DNA of 64,000 nucleotides from contig NZ_JAASRY010000001.1 in assembly GCF_011761345.1 (NCBI RefSeq), positions 1,054,001 to 1,118,000 on the forward strand, written 5' to 3'. The DNA is from Thalassobacillus devorans. GTDB taxonomy: Bacteria > Bacillota > Bacilli > Bacillales > Halobacillaceae. A model generated the notes under the pieces. That model saw only the letters and a program-made list of their open reading frames with translations, was not told the DNA's origin and searched no databases. Within the stretch, counting starts at the first letter, position 1; every line of letters starts with the position of its first letter. Below are positions 1-8,984 of the stretch, in pieces. The position numbers and the translations under genes are program-made.

Positions 1-93
1 ATGGAAGATAATGGAGTGGTGGGTCCTTATGAAGGAAGTAAACCGAGGACTGTACTTGTATCCCAAACAACAGAAGAACAACAAAGCTCCTAA
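1..93 (+). CDS. spoIIIE: SpoIIIE/FtsK DNA translocase, 3' end only
   Basis: The window opens inside an open frame ending at a TAA at 91-93. The last residues contain VVGPYEGSKP, the typical C-terminal motif of the winged-helix gamma domain of FtsK/SpoIIIE translocases, which pump the chromosome into the forespore. Only 30 residues are visible, so the motor domain cannot be checked. The neighbour downstream, a gntR gene, matches the B. subtilis spoIIIE-ymfC order and supports the call. The first visible ATG is an internal codon, not a start. Confidence 0.85.
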   Translation: MEDNGVVGPYEGSKPRTVLVSQTTEEQQSS

Positions 94-94
94 T

Positions 95-134
95 AAAGAC
101 CATATGTCCTGGTACCAAGGATATATGGTCTTTT
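95..134 (+). terminator. Rho-independent terminator of spoIIIE
   Basis: The arms AAAGACCATAT and ATATGGTCTTT form a long stem directly after the spoIIIE stop codon, followed by a short T-run. It separates spoIIIE from the gntR gene. Confidence 0.8.
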
Positions 135-268
135 CTAATGTATGGAAATAGGCGCATGCGACAGATCGCTTAGACCTATTTAATCACACTAATGAGAAAA
201 AATGTGTCTTATTTAGTAAAAATAAAAAAATTCTATTTATTTATTACTAGTTTAATGGTATATTATTG

Positions 269-301
269 TCTGACAAGATGTGTCGAACGTCAGATGTCAG
301 A
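269..301 (+). promoter_or_regulatory. possible operator upstream of gntR gene
   Basis: TCTGACA at 269-275 and TGTCAGA at 295-301 form an inverted repeat, with a further GTCAGAT direct repeat inside. It lies 30-65 bases before the gntR start, just downstream of an AT-rich TATTAT element. GntR-family proteins often regulate themselves, so autoregulation is a reasonable inference, but no binding motif for this regulator is known to me. Confidence 0.35.
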
Positions 302-333
302 TCTCATACGTTAGGAATATTGGAGGGAACTCT

Positions 334-1059
334 ATGTCAATCAGACAAGACACCCGTCACTTATACTTACAGGTGATTGAACAGATTAAACGTGATATAG
401 AAAACGGGGTATATAAAGAGAAAGAAAAACTTCCGTCTGAATTTCAGTTATCAAAGAAACTGGGGGTTTCTCGTGCCACACTGCGGGAAGCATTACGGAT
501 TCTGGAAGAGGAAAACATTGTAACAAGAAGGCATGGGGTCGGGACTTTTGTCAATCCGAAACCAGTTTTTTCCTCAGGAATCGAAGAGCTTATCAGTGTA
601 ACAGCAATGATTCAAAAATCAGGTATGACACCTGGGACTCAGTTCCTTTCAACTGATTTCGTTGAACCGTCAGAGGAAGACAAGAAACGATTTGATCCGA
701 TTGCCGTACATAGTTTAGCGCAAATTGAACGAGTGAGAACAGCCGACTCCCAACCTGTTGTCTATTGCATTGATAAATTGCCGGATGGTTTGATACCAGT
801 CAAAGATGTACTGGAAAAGGATTCCATATTTGATAGTCTCGAAGAATATGCAGGGAAACGAGTCAGCTATGCTGTAACCTATATTGAACCGATTGGTTAC
901 CATGAACGTATTTCCCCTGTGCTTGAGTGTGAACCTGAACAATCCCTCTTGCTTCTTAAACAAATGCACTATACAGAAATGGATGAACCAGTGTTGTATT
1001 CATCCAATTACTTCAGGGCTGATAAGTTCAGTTTTCACGTGTTAAGAAAAAGAGTGTAA
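334..1059 (+). CDS. ymfC: GntR/HutC-family transcriptional regulator (YmfC-like)
   Basis: 241 aa. Residues about 8-75 form a GntR winged helix ([20 protein letters not shown] followed by RRHGVGTFV). The C-terminal two thirds are a UTRA effector domain of the HutC type, which usually senses a small metabolite. The start is the ATG at 334, behind a GGAGGG ribosome site at 322-327; an upstream in-frame ATG at 280 has no such site. It follows spoIIIE as ymfC does in B. subtilis and precedes a nucleoside-type ABC operon, which it may control. The effector is unknown. Family call firm, symbol by synteny. Confidence 0.85.
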   Translation: MSIRQDTRHLYLQVIEQIKRDIENGVYKEKEKLPSEFQLSKKLGVSRATLREALRILEEENIVTRRHGVGTFVNPKPVFSSGIEELISVTAMIQKSGMTPGTQFLSTDFVEPSEEDKKRFDPIAVHSLAQIERVRTADSQPVVYCIDKLPDGLIPVKDVLEKDSIFDSLEEYAGKRVSYAVTYIEPIGYHERISPVLECEPEQSLLLLKQMHYTEMDEPVLYSSNYFRADKFSFHVLRKRV

Positions 1060-1118
1060 GCGATTTCATCAATGTGACACATTTCATTTTAGGAGGTGAT
1101 CGTCGATAAATCAGCAAA

Positions 1119-1133
1119 AATGAAAGCGTTTTT
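1119..1133 (+). promoter_or_regulatory. possible CcpA (cre) site before the lipoprotein gene
   Basis: ATGAAAGCGTTTTTT differs from the loose cre consensus WTGNAANCGNWNNCW at one position. It lies 43 bases before the start of the substrate-binding lipoprotein gene. Catabolite control would be plausible for a nucleoside uptake system. Single-site evidence only. Confidence 0.3.
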
Positions 1134-1175
1134 TAGTCGGAATTTTGCTAATTTTATAACAAATAGGGGGTAATT

Positions 1176-2294
1176 ATGTTGAAAAATCGTCGTTCATTAT
1201 TAATTTTAACACTATTGTTGGCGATCGGTATGGTTCTTGGTGCTTGCGGTTCTTCTGACGGTGACTCAGAAGATGCAGAAGGCAGCGGTAGTGACAATTC
1301 TAATGGAGAAGAAGCTGCAGGTGATGATTTTTCTGTAGCGATGGTAACCGACGTTGGCGGGATTGACGATAAATCATTTAACCAATCCGCTTGGGAAGGT
1401 TTAACGGCTTTTGGTGAAGAAAATGGGATGGAAAAAGGACAAGGGATCGATTATGCCCAGTCTACAAGTGATGCTGATTATAACACTAACTTGAACCGTC
1501 TGGTACGCAGTGATTATAACCTTATTTACGGTATCGGTTTCCTGTTGGCTCCAGCTATTGAAGAAGTTGCTGACCAAAATCCAGATACGAACTTCGGTAT
1601 CGTTGACTCTGTTGTAGAAAAAGACAACGTGGCAAGCATCGTATTCAAAGAGCACCAAGGTTCTTTCCTTGTTGGAGTAGCGGCTGCTATGAAAACTGAA
1701 TCTGACAAGGTAGGGTTCATCGGTGGAGTAGACAGTGATCTCATCAATAAATTCGAGGCTGGCTTCCGAGCAGGTGTTAAATCAGTAAACAAAGATATTG
1801 AAGTGAAAGTGCAATATGCAGGTGCTTTCGATGCACCTGATGATGGTAAAGCGATCGCTTCTAACATGTATTCTCAAGGAATAGATGTTATCTACCACGC
1901 TTCCGGCGGAACTGGTAACGGGGTATTCGCTCAAGCTAAAGACCTGAAACAAAATGACGCTGACCGAAATGTCTGGGTAATCGGGGTGGACCGTGACCAG
2001 CATGAAGAAGGTCAAATTAATGACACGAACGTTACATTGACTTCTATGGTCAAGAGAGTAGATGTTGCTGTCCAGGACGTTTCAACCAATGCTATGAACG
2101 GTGAGTTTCCTGGTGGGGAAGTAGTAGAGTATGGTCTTGAAGATGATGCGATCAGTGTTGCTACTACAAACGAGGAAGCTATGACAGATGAAATCAAAAC
2201 TGCTGTAGAGGACTGGAAAGAAAAAATCGTCAACGGTGAAGTAGAAGTCCCTAGCACAATTGATGAAGTAAAAGAATTTGAAGATTCACTTTAA
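1176..2294 (+). CDS. nupN: BMP-family nucleoside-binding lipoprotein
   Basis: 372 aa. The N-terminus is a lipoprotein signal: K-R-R, a hydrophobic stretch and lipobox LGAC with Cys24. An acidic Ser/Gly/Glu linker (about 25-50) follows, then a Bmp/PnrA-like periplasmic-binding fold starting with VAMVTDVGGIDDKSFNQSAW. BMP proteins capture purine nucleosides and are anchored on the outer face of the membrane. The start has an AGGGGGT ribosome site just upstream. The next three genes supply the ATPase and two permeases, as in the B. subtilis nupNOPQ guanosine system. The ligand here is inferred. Two terminator-like hairpins separate it from the ATPase gene, which may give excess binding protein. 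Confidence 0.88.
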   Translation: MLKNRRSLLILTLLLAIGMVLGACGSSDGDSEDAEGSGSDNSNGEEAAGDDFSVAMVTDVGGIDDKSFNQSAWEGLTAFGEENGMEKGQGIDYAQSTSDADYNTNLNRLVRSDYNLIYGIGFLLAPAIEEVADQNPDTNFGIVDSVVEKDNVASIVFKEHQGSFLVGVAAAMKTESDKVGFIGGVDSDLINKFEAGFRAGVKSVNKDIEVKVQYAGAFDAPDDGKAIASNMYSQGIDVIYHASGGTGNGVFAQAKDLKQNDADRNVWVIGVDRDQHEEGQINDTNVTLTSMVKRVDVAVQDVSTNAMNGEFPGGEVVEYGLEDDAISVATTNEEAMTDEIKTAVEDWKEKIVNGEVEVPSTIDEVKEFEDSL

Positions 2295-2303
2295 TAATGG
2301 AAT

Positions 2304-2331
2304 GGAAAGGCTGGTCAGCCAGCCTTTCCTT
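2304..2331 (+). terminator. first hairpin after nupN
   Basis: An 11-bp perfect stem (GGAAAGGCTGG / CCAGCCTTTCC) with a 4-base loop follows the nupN stop by ten bases, with a weak T-tract. It probably stabilises the nupN mRNA end or acts as an attenuator. Confidence 0.75.
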
Positions 2332-2338
2332 CTTATAT

Positions 2339-2386
2339 AAAAACATCAAATGAAAGGCAGGCAGCCCTTTTCATTTGATGTTTTTA
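2339..2386 (+). terminator. second, strong terminator after nupN
   Basis: The stem built on AAACATCAAATGAAA and TTTCATTTGATGTTT is followed by a T-run. It is stronger than the first hairpin and would leave only read-through, or a separate promoter, for nupOPQ. Confidence 0.85.
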
Positions 2387-2517
2387 AAGACAAAGATTCT
2401 AGCAGTTTATCTACCTGGTAAACTTTTTAAATTTTAAATGTCAAATTATGGACCCTGGGATTAATATCCCTTTAGATAAAAAAAGGTTTACGGTCGATTA
2501 AGAAAGTGGGGGAAACC

Positions 2518-4044
2518 ATGAATTATGTTATAGAAATGCTGAATATCCGGAAAGAATTTCCTGGGATAGTCGCTAACGATAATATCACCCTGCAAGTGAA
2601 ACAAGGAGAAATCCACGCTTTGTTAGGGGAGAATGGAGCCGGTAAATCAACATTGATGAACGTCCTGTTTGGTCTTTACCAGCCGGAAAAGGGAGAAATA
2701 AAGGTGCGGGGGGAAAGTGTCAAAATCACTGATCCGAATGTAGCTAATCGGCTTGGCATCGGAATGGTGCATCAGCACTTTATGCTAGTGGACAAATTCA
2801 CAGTCACGGAAAATATTATTCTGGGAAGTGAACCTATAAAGAAAGGTACCGTTGATATTAAGAAAGCGGAAAAAGAGGTGGAGCGTTTATCGGAGCTATA
2901 CGGGCTTCGTGTCGATCCTAAGGCGAGAATCCGGGATATATCTGTTGGTATGCAGCAACGCGTGGAAATCTTGAAAACCTTGTATCGCGGTGCTGAAATC
3001 CTGATCTTTGATGAACCTACTGCTGTGTTGACACCACAGGAAATCAAAGAGCTGATTGAAATTATGCGGGCGTTAATTCGTGAAGGAAAATCAATCATCC
3101 TTATCACTCATAAACTGAAAGAAATCATGCAAGTCTGTGACCGATGCACCGTCATCCGAAAAGGAGAAGGGATCGGTACAGTTGATGTGGCAGATACGAA
3201 TCCGAACGAACTTGCTTCTTTGATGGTTGGCCGTGAAGTCACTTTCTCTACTGAAAAGCAACCTGCCCAGCCCAAAGATGTCACCTTAGCAATTCAAGAT
3301 CTTAACGTGAAGGATGCTCGTCAGGTCGATATGGTTAAAAGTTTGAATTTAGAAGTTAAAGCAGGTGAAATTGTTGGACTGGCTGGTGTCGATGGAAATG
3401 GCCAGTCAGAATTGATTGAAGCGATTACTGGGTTGAGAAAAGCGGATAGTGGTGATATTAGGCTGAATGGTAAATCAATCACCAATCTGACCCCTAGGAA
3501 AGTGACAGAAGCGGGAATTTCGCATATTCCCCAGGACCGTCATCGGTTCGGTCTGGTATTGGATTTCCCCATCGGTGAAAACATGGTACTCCAAACCTAT
3601 CATCACGAACCTTTTTCAAAAAAAGGCGTCTTACGCTACAAAGAAATCTACCAAAAAGCTAAATCGCTTATAGAAGAATATGATGTACGGACGCCTTCGG
3701 TCTATACGAAAGCTCGTGCTCTTTCTGGGGGGAACCAGCAGAAAGCCATCATTGGCCGGGAAGTGGATCGCTCCCCTGACTTGATTATCGCTGCTCAGCC
3801 TACAAGGGGATTAGACGTAGGAGCAATCGAGTTCATTCATAAGAAATTGATTGAAGAACGGGATAAGGGACGAGCTGTCCTGCTATTATCATTTGAACTG
3901 GATGAAATTATGAATCTGAGCGATCGGATTGCAGTCATGTTCGACGGTAGCATAGTAGCTGAAGTGAAGCCGGAGGAAACGACAGAGCAGGAACTCGGTC
4001 TGCTCATGGCGGGCAGTAAACAGCAGAAGGCTGGTGGTCAGTGA
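2518..4044 (+). CDS. nupO: nucleoside ABC importer, double ATP-binding protein
   Basis: 508 aa with two tandem ABC domains, the architecture of RbsA/MglA/NupO ATPases. Domain 1 (about 1-240) has an intact Walker A (GENGAGKS), signature (ISVGMQQRVEI) and Walker B (ILIFDEPTAVL). Domain 2 (about 255-500) has a degenerate Walker A (GVDGNGQSE, lacking GKS/T), signature LSGGNQQKA and an altered Walker B (IIAAQPTRGLD), so only one composite site is likely catalytic, as is usual in this family. The ATG at 2518 follows GTGGGGGAAACC, whose purines are the ribosome site; a GTG inside that site is rejected as start. It overlaps the permease gene by one base. Confidence 0.9.
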   Translation: MNYVIEMLNIRKEFPGIVANDNITLQVKQGEIHALLGENGAGKSTLMNVLFGLYQPEKGEIKVRGESVKITDPNVANRLGIGMVHQHFMLVDKFTVTENIILGSEPIKKGTVDIKKAEKEVERLSELYGLRVDPKARIRDISVGMQQRVEILKTLYRGAEILIFDEPTAVLTPQEIKELIEIMRALIREGKSIILITHKLKEIMQVCDRCTVIRKGEGIGTVDVADTNPNELASLMVGREVTFSTEKQPAQPKDVTLAIQDLNVKDARQVDMVKSLNLEVKAGEIVGLAGVDGNGQSELIEAITGLRKADSGDIRLNGKSITNLTPRKVTEAGISHIPQDRHRFGLVLDFPIGENMVLQTYHHEPFSKKGVLRYKEIYQKAKSLIEEYDVRTPSVYTKARALSGGNQQKAIIGREVDRSPDLIIAAQPTRGLDVGAIEFIHKKLIEERDKGRAVLLLSFELDEIMNLSDRIAVMFDGSIVAEVKPEETTEQELGLLMAGSKQQKAGGQ

Positions 4045-5090
4045 TGTTTTCCAATCGTTTAGTAAATATATTAATACCAACTATATCTGTCTTTTTAGGT
4101 TTATTGGTTGGGGCATTCATCATGCTTGGCTTTGGATATAATCCGTTGACAGGATACCTTTCTTTATGGGAGGGAGCCTTTGGGGATTCTTACTTTTTTG
4201 GCGAGACTTTAAGACAGGTTACACCATATATTCTGTCCGGATTAGCCGTGGCCTTTGCTTTTCGGACCGGGCTTTTCAATATCGGAGTTGAAGGTCAGGT
4301 TATTATGGGATGGCTGGCATCTGTGTGGGTTGGGCTTGCGATTGACGCACCGATGATCATCCACCTGCCACTAGTGATAATTGCTGCTGCTTTAGCTGGG
4401 GCTGCTTGGGGGTTCCTTCCTGGATTATTAAAAGCAAAACTCGGAGTCCATGAGGTTATTGTAACGATTATGATGAACTACATTGCTTTATATACCTCGA
4501 ATGCTTTGGTACGAAATATCATTAGTGACGGGCAGGACCGTACCGATCGTATTCCGGAAACCGCATCATTGACTTCGGAATGGCTGGCTGCTCTTACCCA
4601 GTATTCCAGGCTCCACTATGGTCTGTTGATTGCGTTGTTCGCAGCCGCTATTATGTGGTTCATTTTAAATCAGACTACTCGTGGTTACGAGTTGAGATCG
4701 GTTGGTTTCAACCAGGATGCCTCTCGTTATGCTGGAATGAATGTCGGCCGTAATATTATTCTATCAATGGTTATTTCTGGTGCGTTTGCTGGACTGGCAG
4801 GTGCGATGGAAGGTATCGGGACATTCGGTTACCAATCAGTTAAAGGCGGGTTTACGAACATTGGCTTTGATGGAATCGCCGTTGCCTTGCTTGGCGGAAA
4901 CGCAGCCATAGGAGTCGTCCTTGCTGCTTTACTATTCGGTACCTTGAAGGTAGGAGCATTGAACATGCCAACAGGTGCAGGTGTCCCTACGGAATTAGTA
5001 GATATCGTGATTGCCATGATCATTTTCTTTGTAGCATCCAGTTATATGATTCGCTGGTTCTTACTGAAAATGAAAAAGGAGGGGAAATAA
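4044..5090 (+). CDS. nupP: nucleoside ABC importer permease 1
   Basis: 348 aa, very hydrophobic, with about 8-10 membrane segments. It belongs to the BPD_transp_2 (ribose/branched-chain/nucleoside) permease family; GLFNIGVEGQ and GFNQDASRYAGMNV are typical conserved stretches. The ATG at 4044 shares a base with the nupO stop (TGATG), implying translational coupling; the GTG at 4041 is an alternative start adding one residue. It forms the membrane channel with the next gene product. Confidence 0.88.
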   Translation: MFSNRLVNILIPTISVFLGLLVGAFIMLGFGYNPLTGYLSLWEGAFGDSYFFGETLRQVTPYILSGLAVAFAFRTGLFNIGVEGQVIMGWLASVWVGLAIDAPMIIHLPLVIIAAALAGAAWGFLPGLLKAKLGVHEVIVTIMMNYIALYTSNALVRNIISDGQDRTDRIPETASLTSEWLAALTQYSRLHYGLLIALFAAAIMWFILNQTTRGYELRSVGFNQDASRYAGMNVGRNIILSMVISGAFAGLAGAMEGIGTFGYQSVKGGFTNIGFDGIAVALLGGNAAIGVVLAALLFGTLKVGALNMPTGAGVPTELVDIVIAMIIFFVASSYMIRWFLLKMKKEGK

Positions 5091-5091
5091 A

Positions 5092-6051
5092 ATGGGTTTT
5101 TTAGATATATTACAATCAATCATAGGCCCGGCTATTTTCTTTTCAGCCCCTCTGATTCTTACTGCTATCGGCGGTGTTTTTAGTGAAAGGTCCGGTGTTG
5201 TAAATATCGGCCTGGAAGGTCTTATGGTAATGGGGGCGTTTGTCGGGATTGTTTTCAATCTGACGTTTATCGATACATTCGGTTCCTGGACTCCTTGGGT
5301 ATCTATTTTCGTAGCGATGATCATTTCTGCTATCTTCTCGATTATCCATGCGATTGCCTCGGTTACTTTCCGTGCCGATCAAGTTGTTAGTGGTGTAGCA
5401 ATAAACTTCCTGGCACTGGGTTTAGGTCTGTTTTTAACCAAGCAGTGGTACGGTAAAGGTCAGACAGACATGGTGAGCAGACCATTCTATACCACAGATG
5501 TGCCGCTATTATCGGATATTCCGATAATTGGTCCATTATTTTTCTCAGGAATGTATTTGACCTCTTATGTGGCCATTGCCTTTGCTTTTGTAGGCTGGTA
5601 CGTATTATATAAAACGCCATTTGGTCTCCGTCTGCGTTCCGTCGGGGAGCACCCGATGGCTGCAGACACTAACGGTATCAACGTTTCCAGAATGCGTTAT
5701 GTCGCTGTCATGATATCAGGAGCAATGGCGGGGCTTGGTGGTTCCGTATTTGCATTGACGATTGCGCTGAACTTTTCTCATTCCACTATTGTAGGGCAGG
5801 GGTTCATGTCTCTGGCGGCTGTAATCTTCGGAAAATGGCATCCGCTTGGAGCAATGGGAGCAGCGTTGTTTTTCGGTTTCGCCCAAAGTCTGAGTATCAT
5901 CAGTTCGGGTGTGCCGTTACTGCAGGATGTCCCACAAGTATTCCTGCTGATCGCTCCTTATGTATTGACGATTCTTGCACTGGCAGGGGTCATTGGCCGT
6001 GCCGAAGCACCAAAAGCGATTGGAACCCCTTACATCAAAGGCAGTCGTTAA
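5092..6051 (+). CDS. nupQ: nucleoside ABC importer permease 2
   Basis: 319 aa, BPD_transp_2 family, with multiple hydrophobic segments and conserved stretches SERSGVVNIGLEGLMVMGAF and LRSVGEHPMAADTNGI. It starts two bases after the upstream permease stop behind an AAGGAGGGG-type site. It is the last gene of the nucleoside import operon and is followed by a clear terminator. Confidence 0.88.
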   Translation: MGFLDILQSIIGPAIFFSAPLILTAIGGVFSERSGVVNIGLEGLMVMGAFVGIVFNLTFIDTFGSWTPWVSIFVAMIISAIFSIIHAIASVTFRADQVVSGVAINFLALGLGLFLTKQWYGKGQTDMVSRPFYTTDVPLLSDIPIIGPLFFSGMYLTSYVAIAFAFVGWYVLYKTPFGLRLRSVGEHPMAADTNGINVSRMRYVAVMISGAMAGLGGSVFALTIALNFSHSTIVGQGFMSLAAVIFGKWHPLGAMGAALFFGFAQSLSIISSGVPLLQDVPQVFLLIAPYVLTILALAGVIGRAEAPKAIGTPYIKGSR

Positions 6052-6397
6052 ACAGAACAACTTGCCGGTTATCTGACAGCCCTGAGTACAACTAAAATGA
6101 GTATGAGCCCAAAAAGGTTCATACTCGTTTTTCTTTTTAGCTTAAGTAAAAGCAGTCTTAATGTTTAGCGGCTGTAATTTAATCATACATTAAGATAGGT
6201 AATTGATTAATCATTGAACCCTCCCTTTAATTGAATAAGCCTCTTATGAAATCAACAGCAAAGTTTAAGCAGGGGAATACTTTTTACTTTTTCTTATGAA
6301 TCACGTAGGATAATAAATGGAACAAATTTTTTAGAATGGATAAATATAGCTTGAAAATGTAAAAATAAAAAGAAGCAGTTTGAATGAGGAGGACGGG
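6052..6397. other. intergenic gap: terminator, tiny minus-strand frame, ymfF leader
   Basis: 346 bases without a convincing gene. It holds the nup operon terminator (6098-6135), an AT-rich leader with no clear consensus promoter, and on the minus strand an 11-codon frame (6179-6214) behind a perfect-looking ribosome site, treated under findings. The TTG at 6380 in frame with ymfF lies upstream of the AGGAGG site and is not taken as the start. Confidence 0.6.
6098..6136 (+). terminator. nup operon terminator
   Basis: GAGTATGAGCC and GGTTCATACTC form a stem with one wobble-type pair, followed by a run of T. It ends the nucleoside transporter operon. Confidence 0.85.
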
Positions 6398-7690
6398 ATG
6401 ATGAAGATTACAAAAGAAAAAATGTTAGAAAAGCAAGGGTATCGGTTACATATCCTTCCGAGTAAAAAATACAAAACCATTAACATAGTGGCAAAATTTA
6501 AGTCCGAATTGAAAAAAGAATGGATGACCAAGCGGGCTTTGTTACCGATGGTATTGCAGAAAGCCACCCAGGACCATCCGAGTCCACGTCAGCTCCAATC
6601 GGCTTTGGAAAATTTGTATGGCACGATTTTGAGCAGTGATGGAACTAAAAAAGGCGAAAACCATGTGATCAGCTTCCGGATGGAGGTAGCCAATGAGGCT
6701 TACTTAAATGACCGGACACCATTGCTGGAAGAAGCATTACGACTTTTCCATGATGTCCTTTTCAATCCGAAAAGCGAAAATAATGCGTTTGATGAGAAAA
6801 TCTTCAACAGGGAAAAACAAACGCTCGAGCAAAAGATAACATCCATAAAGGATGACAAAATGAGCTATGCTAATATGCGTCTGATCGATCACATGTGTAA
6901 GGATGAACCGTATTCTTACCATGTTCATGGCTATCCTGAAGAGCTTGAAAAATTAACGGCAGCTGATTTGTATGAATATTACCAGAGCTTCATCAACCAT
7001 GACTTGCTCGATGTCTATATCACTGGGGATGTGGAAGAGGATGAAGCAGAACGATTGATTGATAAGTACTTTACTAGAGAAAATGCCTCCAATCAGGTTC
7101 TTGATGAGAAAAAAACAAACACCCAGCCTATTGATGATTCGAAAGAGATTATTGAAGAGGATGAACTAAACCAAGGCAAACTCCATTTGGGTTTTCGTAC
7201 TCATACAACATTCGGGGATGAAGACTACTATGCCTTACAAATTTTCAATGGATTATTCGGTGGTTTCCCTAGTTCTAAACTGTTTATGAATGTCCGGGAA
7301 AAACACAGCCTTGCCTACTATGCTGCTTCCAGGTTTGAAAGCCATAAAGGACTTCTCCTGGTATTCAGTGGCATCGCACCAGATGTATACGACCAGGCGA
7401 AATCCATCATTCTGGAACAAGTGGAAGCGATGCGTAATGGGGAATTTACAGAAGAAGAAGTAGAACAAACAAAAGAATTAGTCGTCAACCAGCTTCTGGA
7501 GACGATGGACAGTGCCCAAGGGCTCATTGAAATTCTATACCATCAAGTGTTGTCCGGCCATATGGTAGAGGCAGAAGAACTGATTGAAAATATCCGCCAA
7601 GTTACAATGCAAGAAGTTGTGGATATGGCTAATAAAATTGAATTAGATACGATCTACTTCCTGACTAGCAACGAAGGGGGAGAAAAATAA
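6398..7690 (+). CDS. ymfF: M16-family peptidase homologue, inactive-type partner (YmfF)
   Basis: 430 aa. It has the two-lobed M16 (insulinase/processing-peptidase) fold layout but no HxxEH zinc motif, the usual state of the non-catalytic member of an M16B pair. Its catalytic partner is the next gene, translationally coupled by a one-base overlap. In B. subtilis the ymfF/ymfH pair is associated with maturation of the 5-aminopentanol modification on elongation factor P; the exact step is uncertain. The ATG at 6398, five bases after AGGAGG (6387-6392), is preferred; ATG 6401 is also possible. Confidence 0.85.
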   Translation: MMKITKEKMLEKQGYRLHILPSKKYKTINIVAKFKSELKKEWMTKRALLPMVLQKATQDHPSPRQLQSALENLYGTILSSDGTKKGENHVISFRMEVANEAYLNDRTPLLEEALRLFHDVLFNPKSENNAFDEKIFNREKQTLEQKITSIKDDKMSYANMRLIDHMCKDEPYSYHVHGYPEELEKLTAADLYEYYQSFINHDLLDVYITGDVEEDEAERLIDKYFTRENASNQVLDEKKTNTQPIDDSKEIIEEDELNQGKLHLGFRTHTTFGDEDYYALQIFNGLFGGFPSSKLFMNVREKHSLAYYAASRFESHKGLLLVFSGIAPDVYDQAKSIILEQVEAMRNGEFTEEEVEQTKELVVNQLLETMDSAQGLIEILYHQVLSGHMVEAEELIENIRQVTMQEVVDMANKIELDTIYFLTSNEGGEK

Positions 7691-8982
7691 TGAAAGAACT
7701 CGTTTATGATCAGCTGAAAGAAACTATTTATACGGAGACACTGGATAACGGATTAAAAGTTTTTTTATTGACAAAACCGGATATGGTGAAAACGTTTGGC
7801 ATCTTTGCTACTGATTATGGTTCAATCGATCAGAAGTTCACTCCCATTGGAAAAGATGAAACGGTTGCGGTTCCAGAAGGGATTGCTCACTTTTTGGAAC
7901 ATAAATTATTCGAGAAGGAAGACCGGGATGTATTCCAGGATTTCACAAAGCAAGGTGCATCTGCGAACGCATTTACTTCCTTTACGAAAACAGCTTATCT
8001 TTTCTCAGCAACCAGCAATATTGAAAAAAATGTAGAAACACTCTTGAACTTTGTACAAAATCCTTATTTTTCCGATCAGTCCGTCGAGAAAGAGAAAGGG
8101 ATCATCGCCCAGGAAATCAAGATGTATGATGACCAGCCGGATTGGCGTGCTTTCTTCGGTACGATCCAAAGCCTTTTCCATGAGCATCCGGTACGTGTAG
8201 ATATTGCTGGCACGGTGGATTCGATCGATGAAATTACCAAAGAAGACCTTTATACGTGCTATGAGACGTTTTATCACCCTTCCAATATGACATTGTTCAT
8301 CGCAGGGAATTTTGATCCGGAAGAAATGATGAAGCAAGTCAAGGACAACCAAAATGCTAAGGAATTCGCGGATGCCCCATCTATTCACAGATCCTATCCC
8401 GAAGAACCTGAAAATGTGGCCAAAGCCTTTGAGAAAATCGAAATGCCTGTAACTACTTCCAAATGCATGATCGGTCTAAAAGAAAAAGTGTCAGGTCTGT
8501 CTGGAAGAGAAATCCTCCGTGCGGAACTTCTATCAAGTATGATTCTCAGCCACTATTTCTCAAAAAGCGGAGAATTTTATGAAGAGTTATATGAAAATGA
8601 CCTGATTGATGACAGTTTCCATTATGAAACGGACCTCGATCGTCAATTTGGCTTTACCATTCTTGGTGGAGATTCCAGAAACCCCGATGAATTGGCGAAA
8701 CGTGTGAAGGAAATGCTGCATCAATTGAAAGAGCGCCAAATTTCACAGGAAGACTTTGAACGTATGAAAAAGAAAAAGATCGGCCAATTCCTACGCGCCA
8801 TGAATTCCATGGAGTTTATCGCTAACCAGTTTTCGCACTATCATCTGCTTGGCATCGATCTTTTTGAAGTATTGCCTGAAATCGAAGCGTTGACAATCGA
8901 AAACGCCAATGATTTTCTGAAAAATTGGATTAACGAAGACAGGATCGCTGTTTTCCAAGTAGTACCACCGCAAGCGAGCTGA
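7690..8982 (+). CDS. ymfH: M16-family zinc peptidase (YmfH)
   Basis: 430 aa. The N-terminal lobe carries the inverted zinc motif HxxEH as HFLEH in GIAHFLEHKLFEKED (about residues 66-80), and the distal acidic ligand is visible in IAQEIKMYDDQPDW. It should form the active half of an M16B heterodimer with the upstream product. The pair plus the following reductase gene reproduce the ymfF-ymfH-ymfI order linked to EF-P modification in B. subtilis. Cytosolic, no signal peptide. Confidence 0.88.
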   Translation: MKELVYDQLKETIYTETLDNGLKVFLLTKPDMVKTFGIFATDYGSIDQKFTPIGKDETVAVPEGIAHFLEHKLFEKEDRDVFQDFTKQGASANAFTSFTKTAYLFSATSNIEKNVETLLNFVQNPYFSDQSVEKEKGIIAQEIKMYDDQPDWRAFFGTIQSLFHEHPVRVDIAGTVDSIDEITKEDLYTCYETFYHPSNMTLFIAGNFDPEEMMKQVKDNQNAKEFADAPSIHRSYPEEPENVAKAFEKIEMPVTTSKCMIGLKEKVSGLSGREILRAELLSSMILSHYFSKSGEFYEELYENDLIDDSFHYETDLDRQFGFTILGGDSRNPDELAKRVKEMLHQLKERQISQEDFERMKKKKIGQFLRAMNSMEFIANQFSHYHLLGIDLFEVLPEIEALTIENANDFLKNWINEDRIAVFQVVPPQAS

Positions 8983-8984
8983 AA

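Noticed and set aside
1096-1173. Short leader peptide before nupN
   Set aside because: The AGGAGG at 1091 has no start codon at proper distance; a 17-codon ATG frame at 1120 is too far from it.
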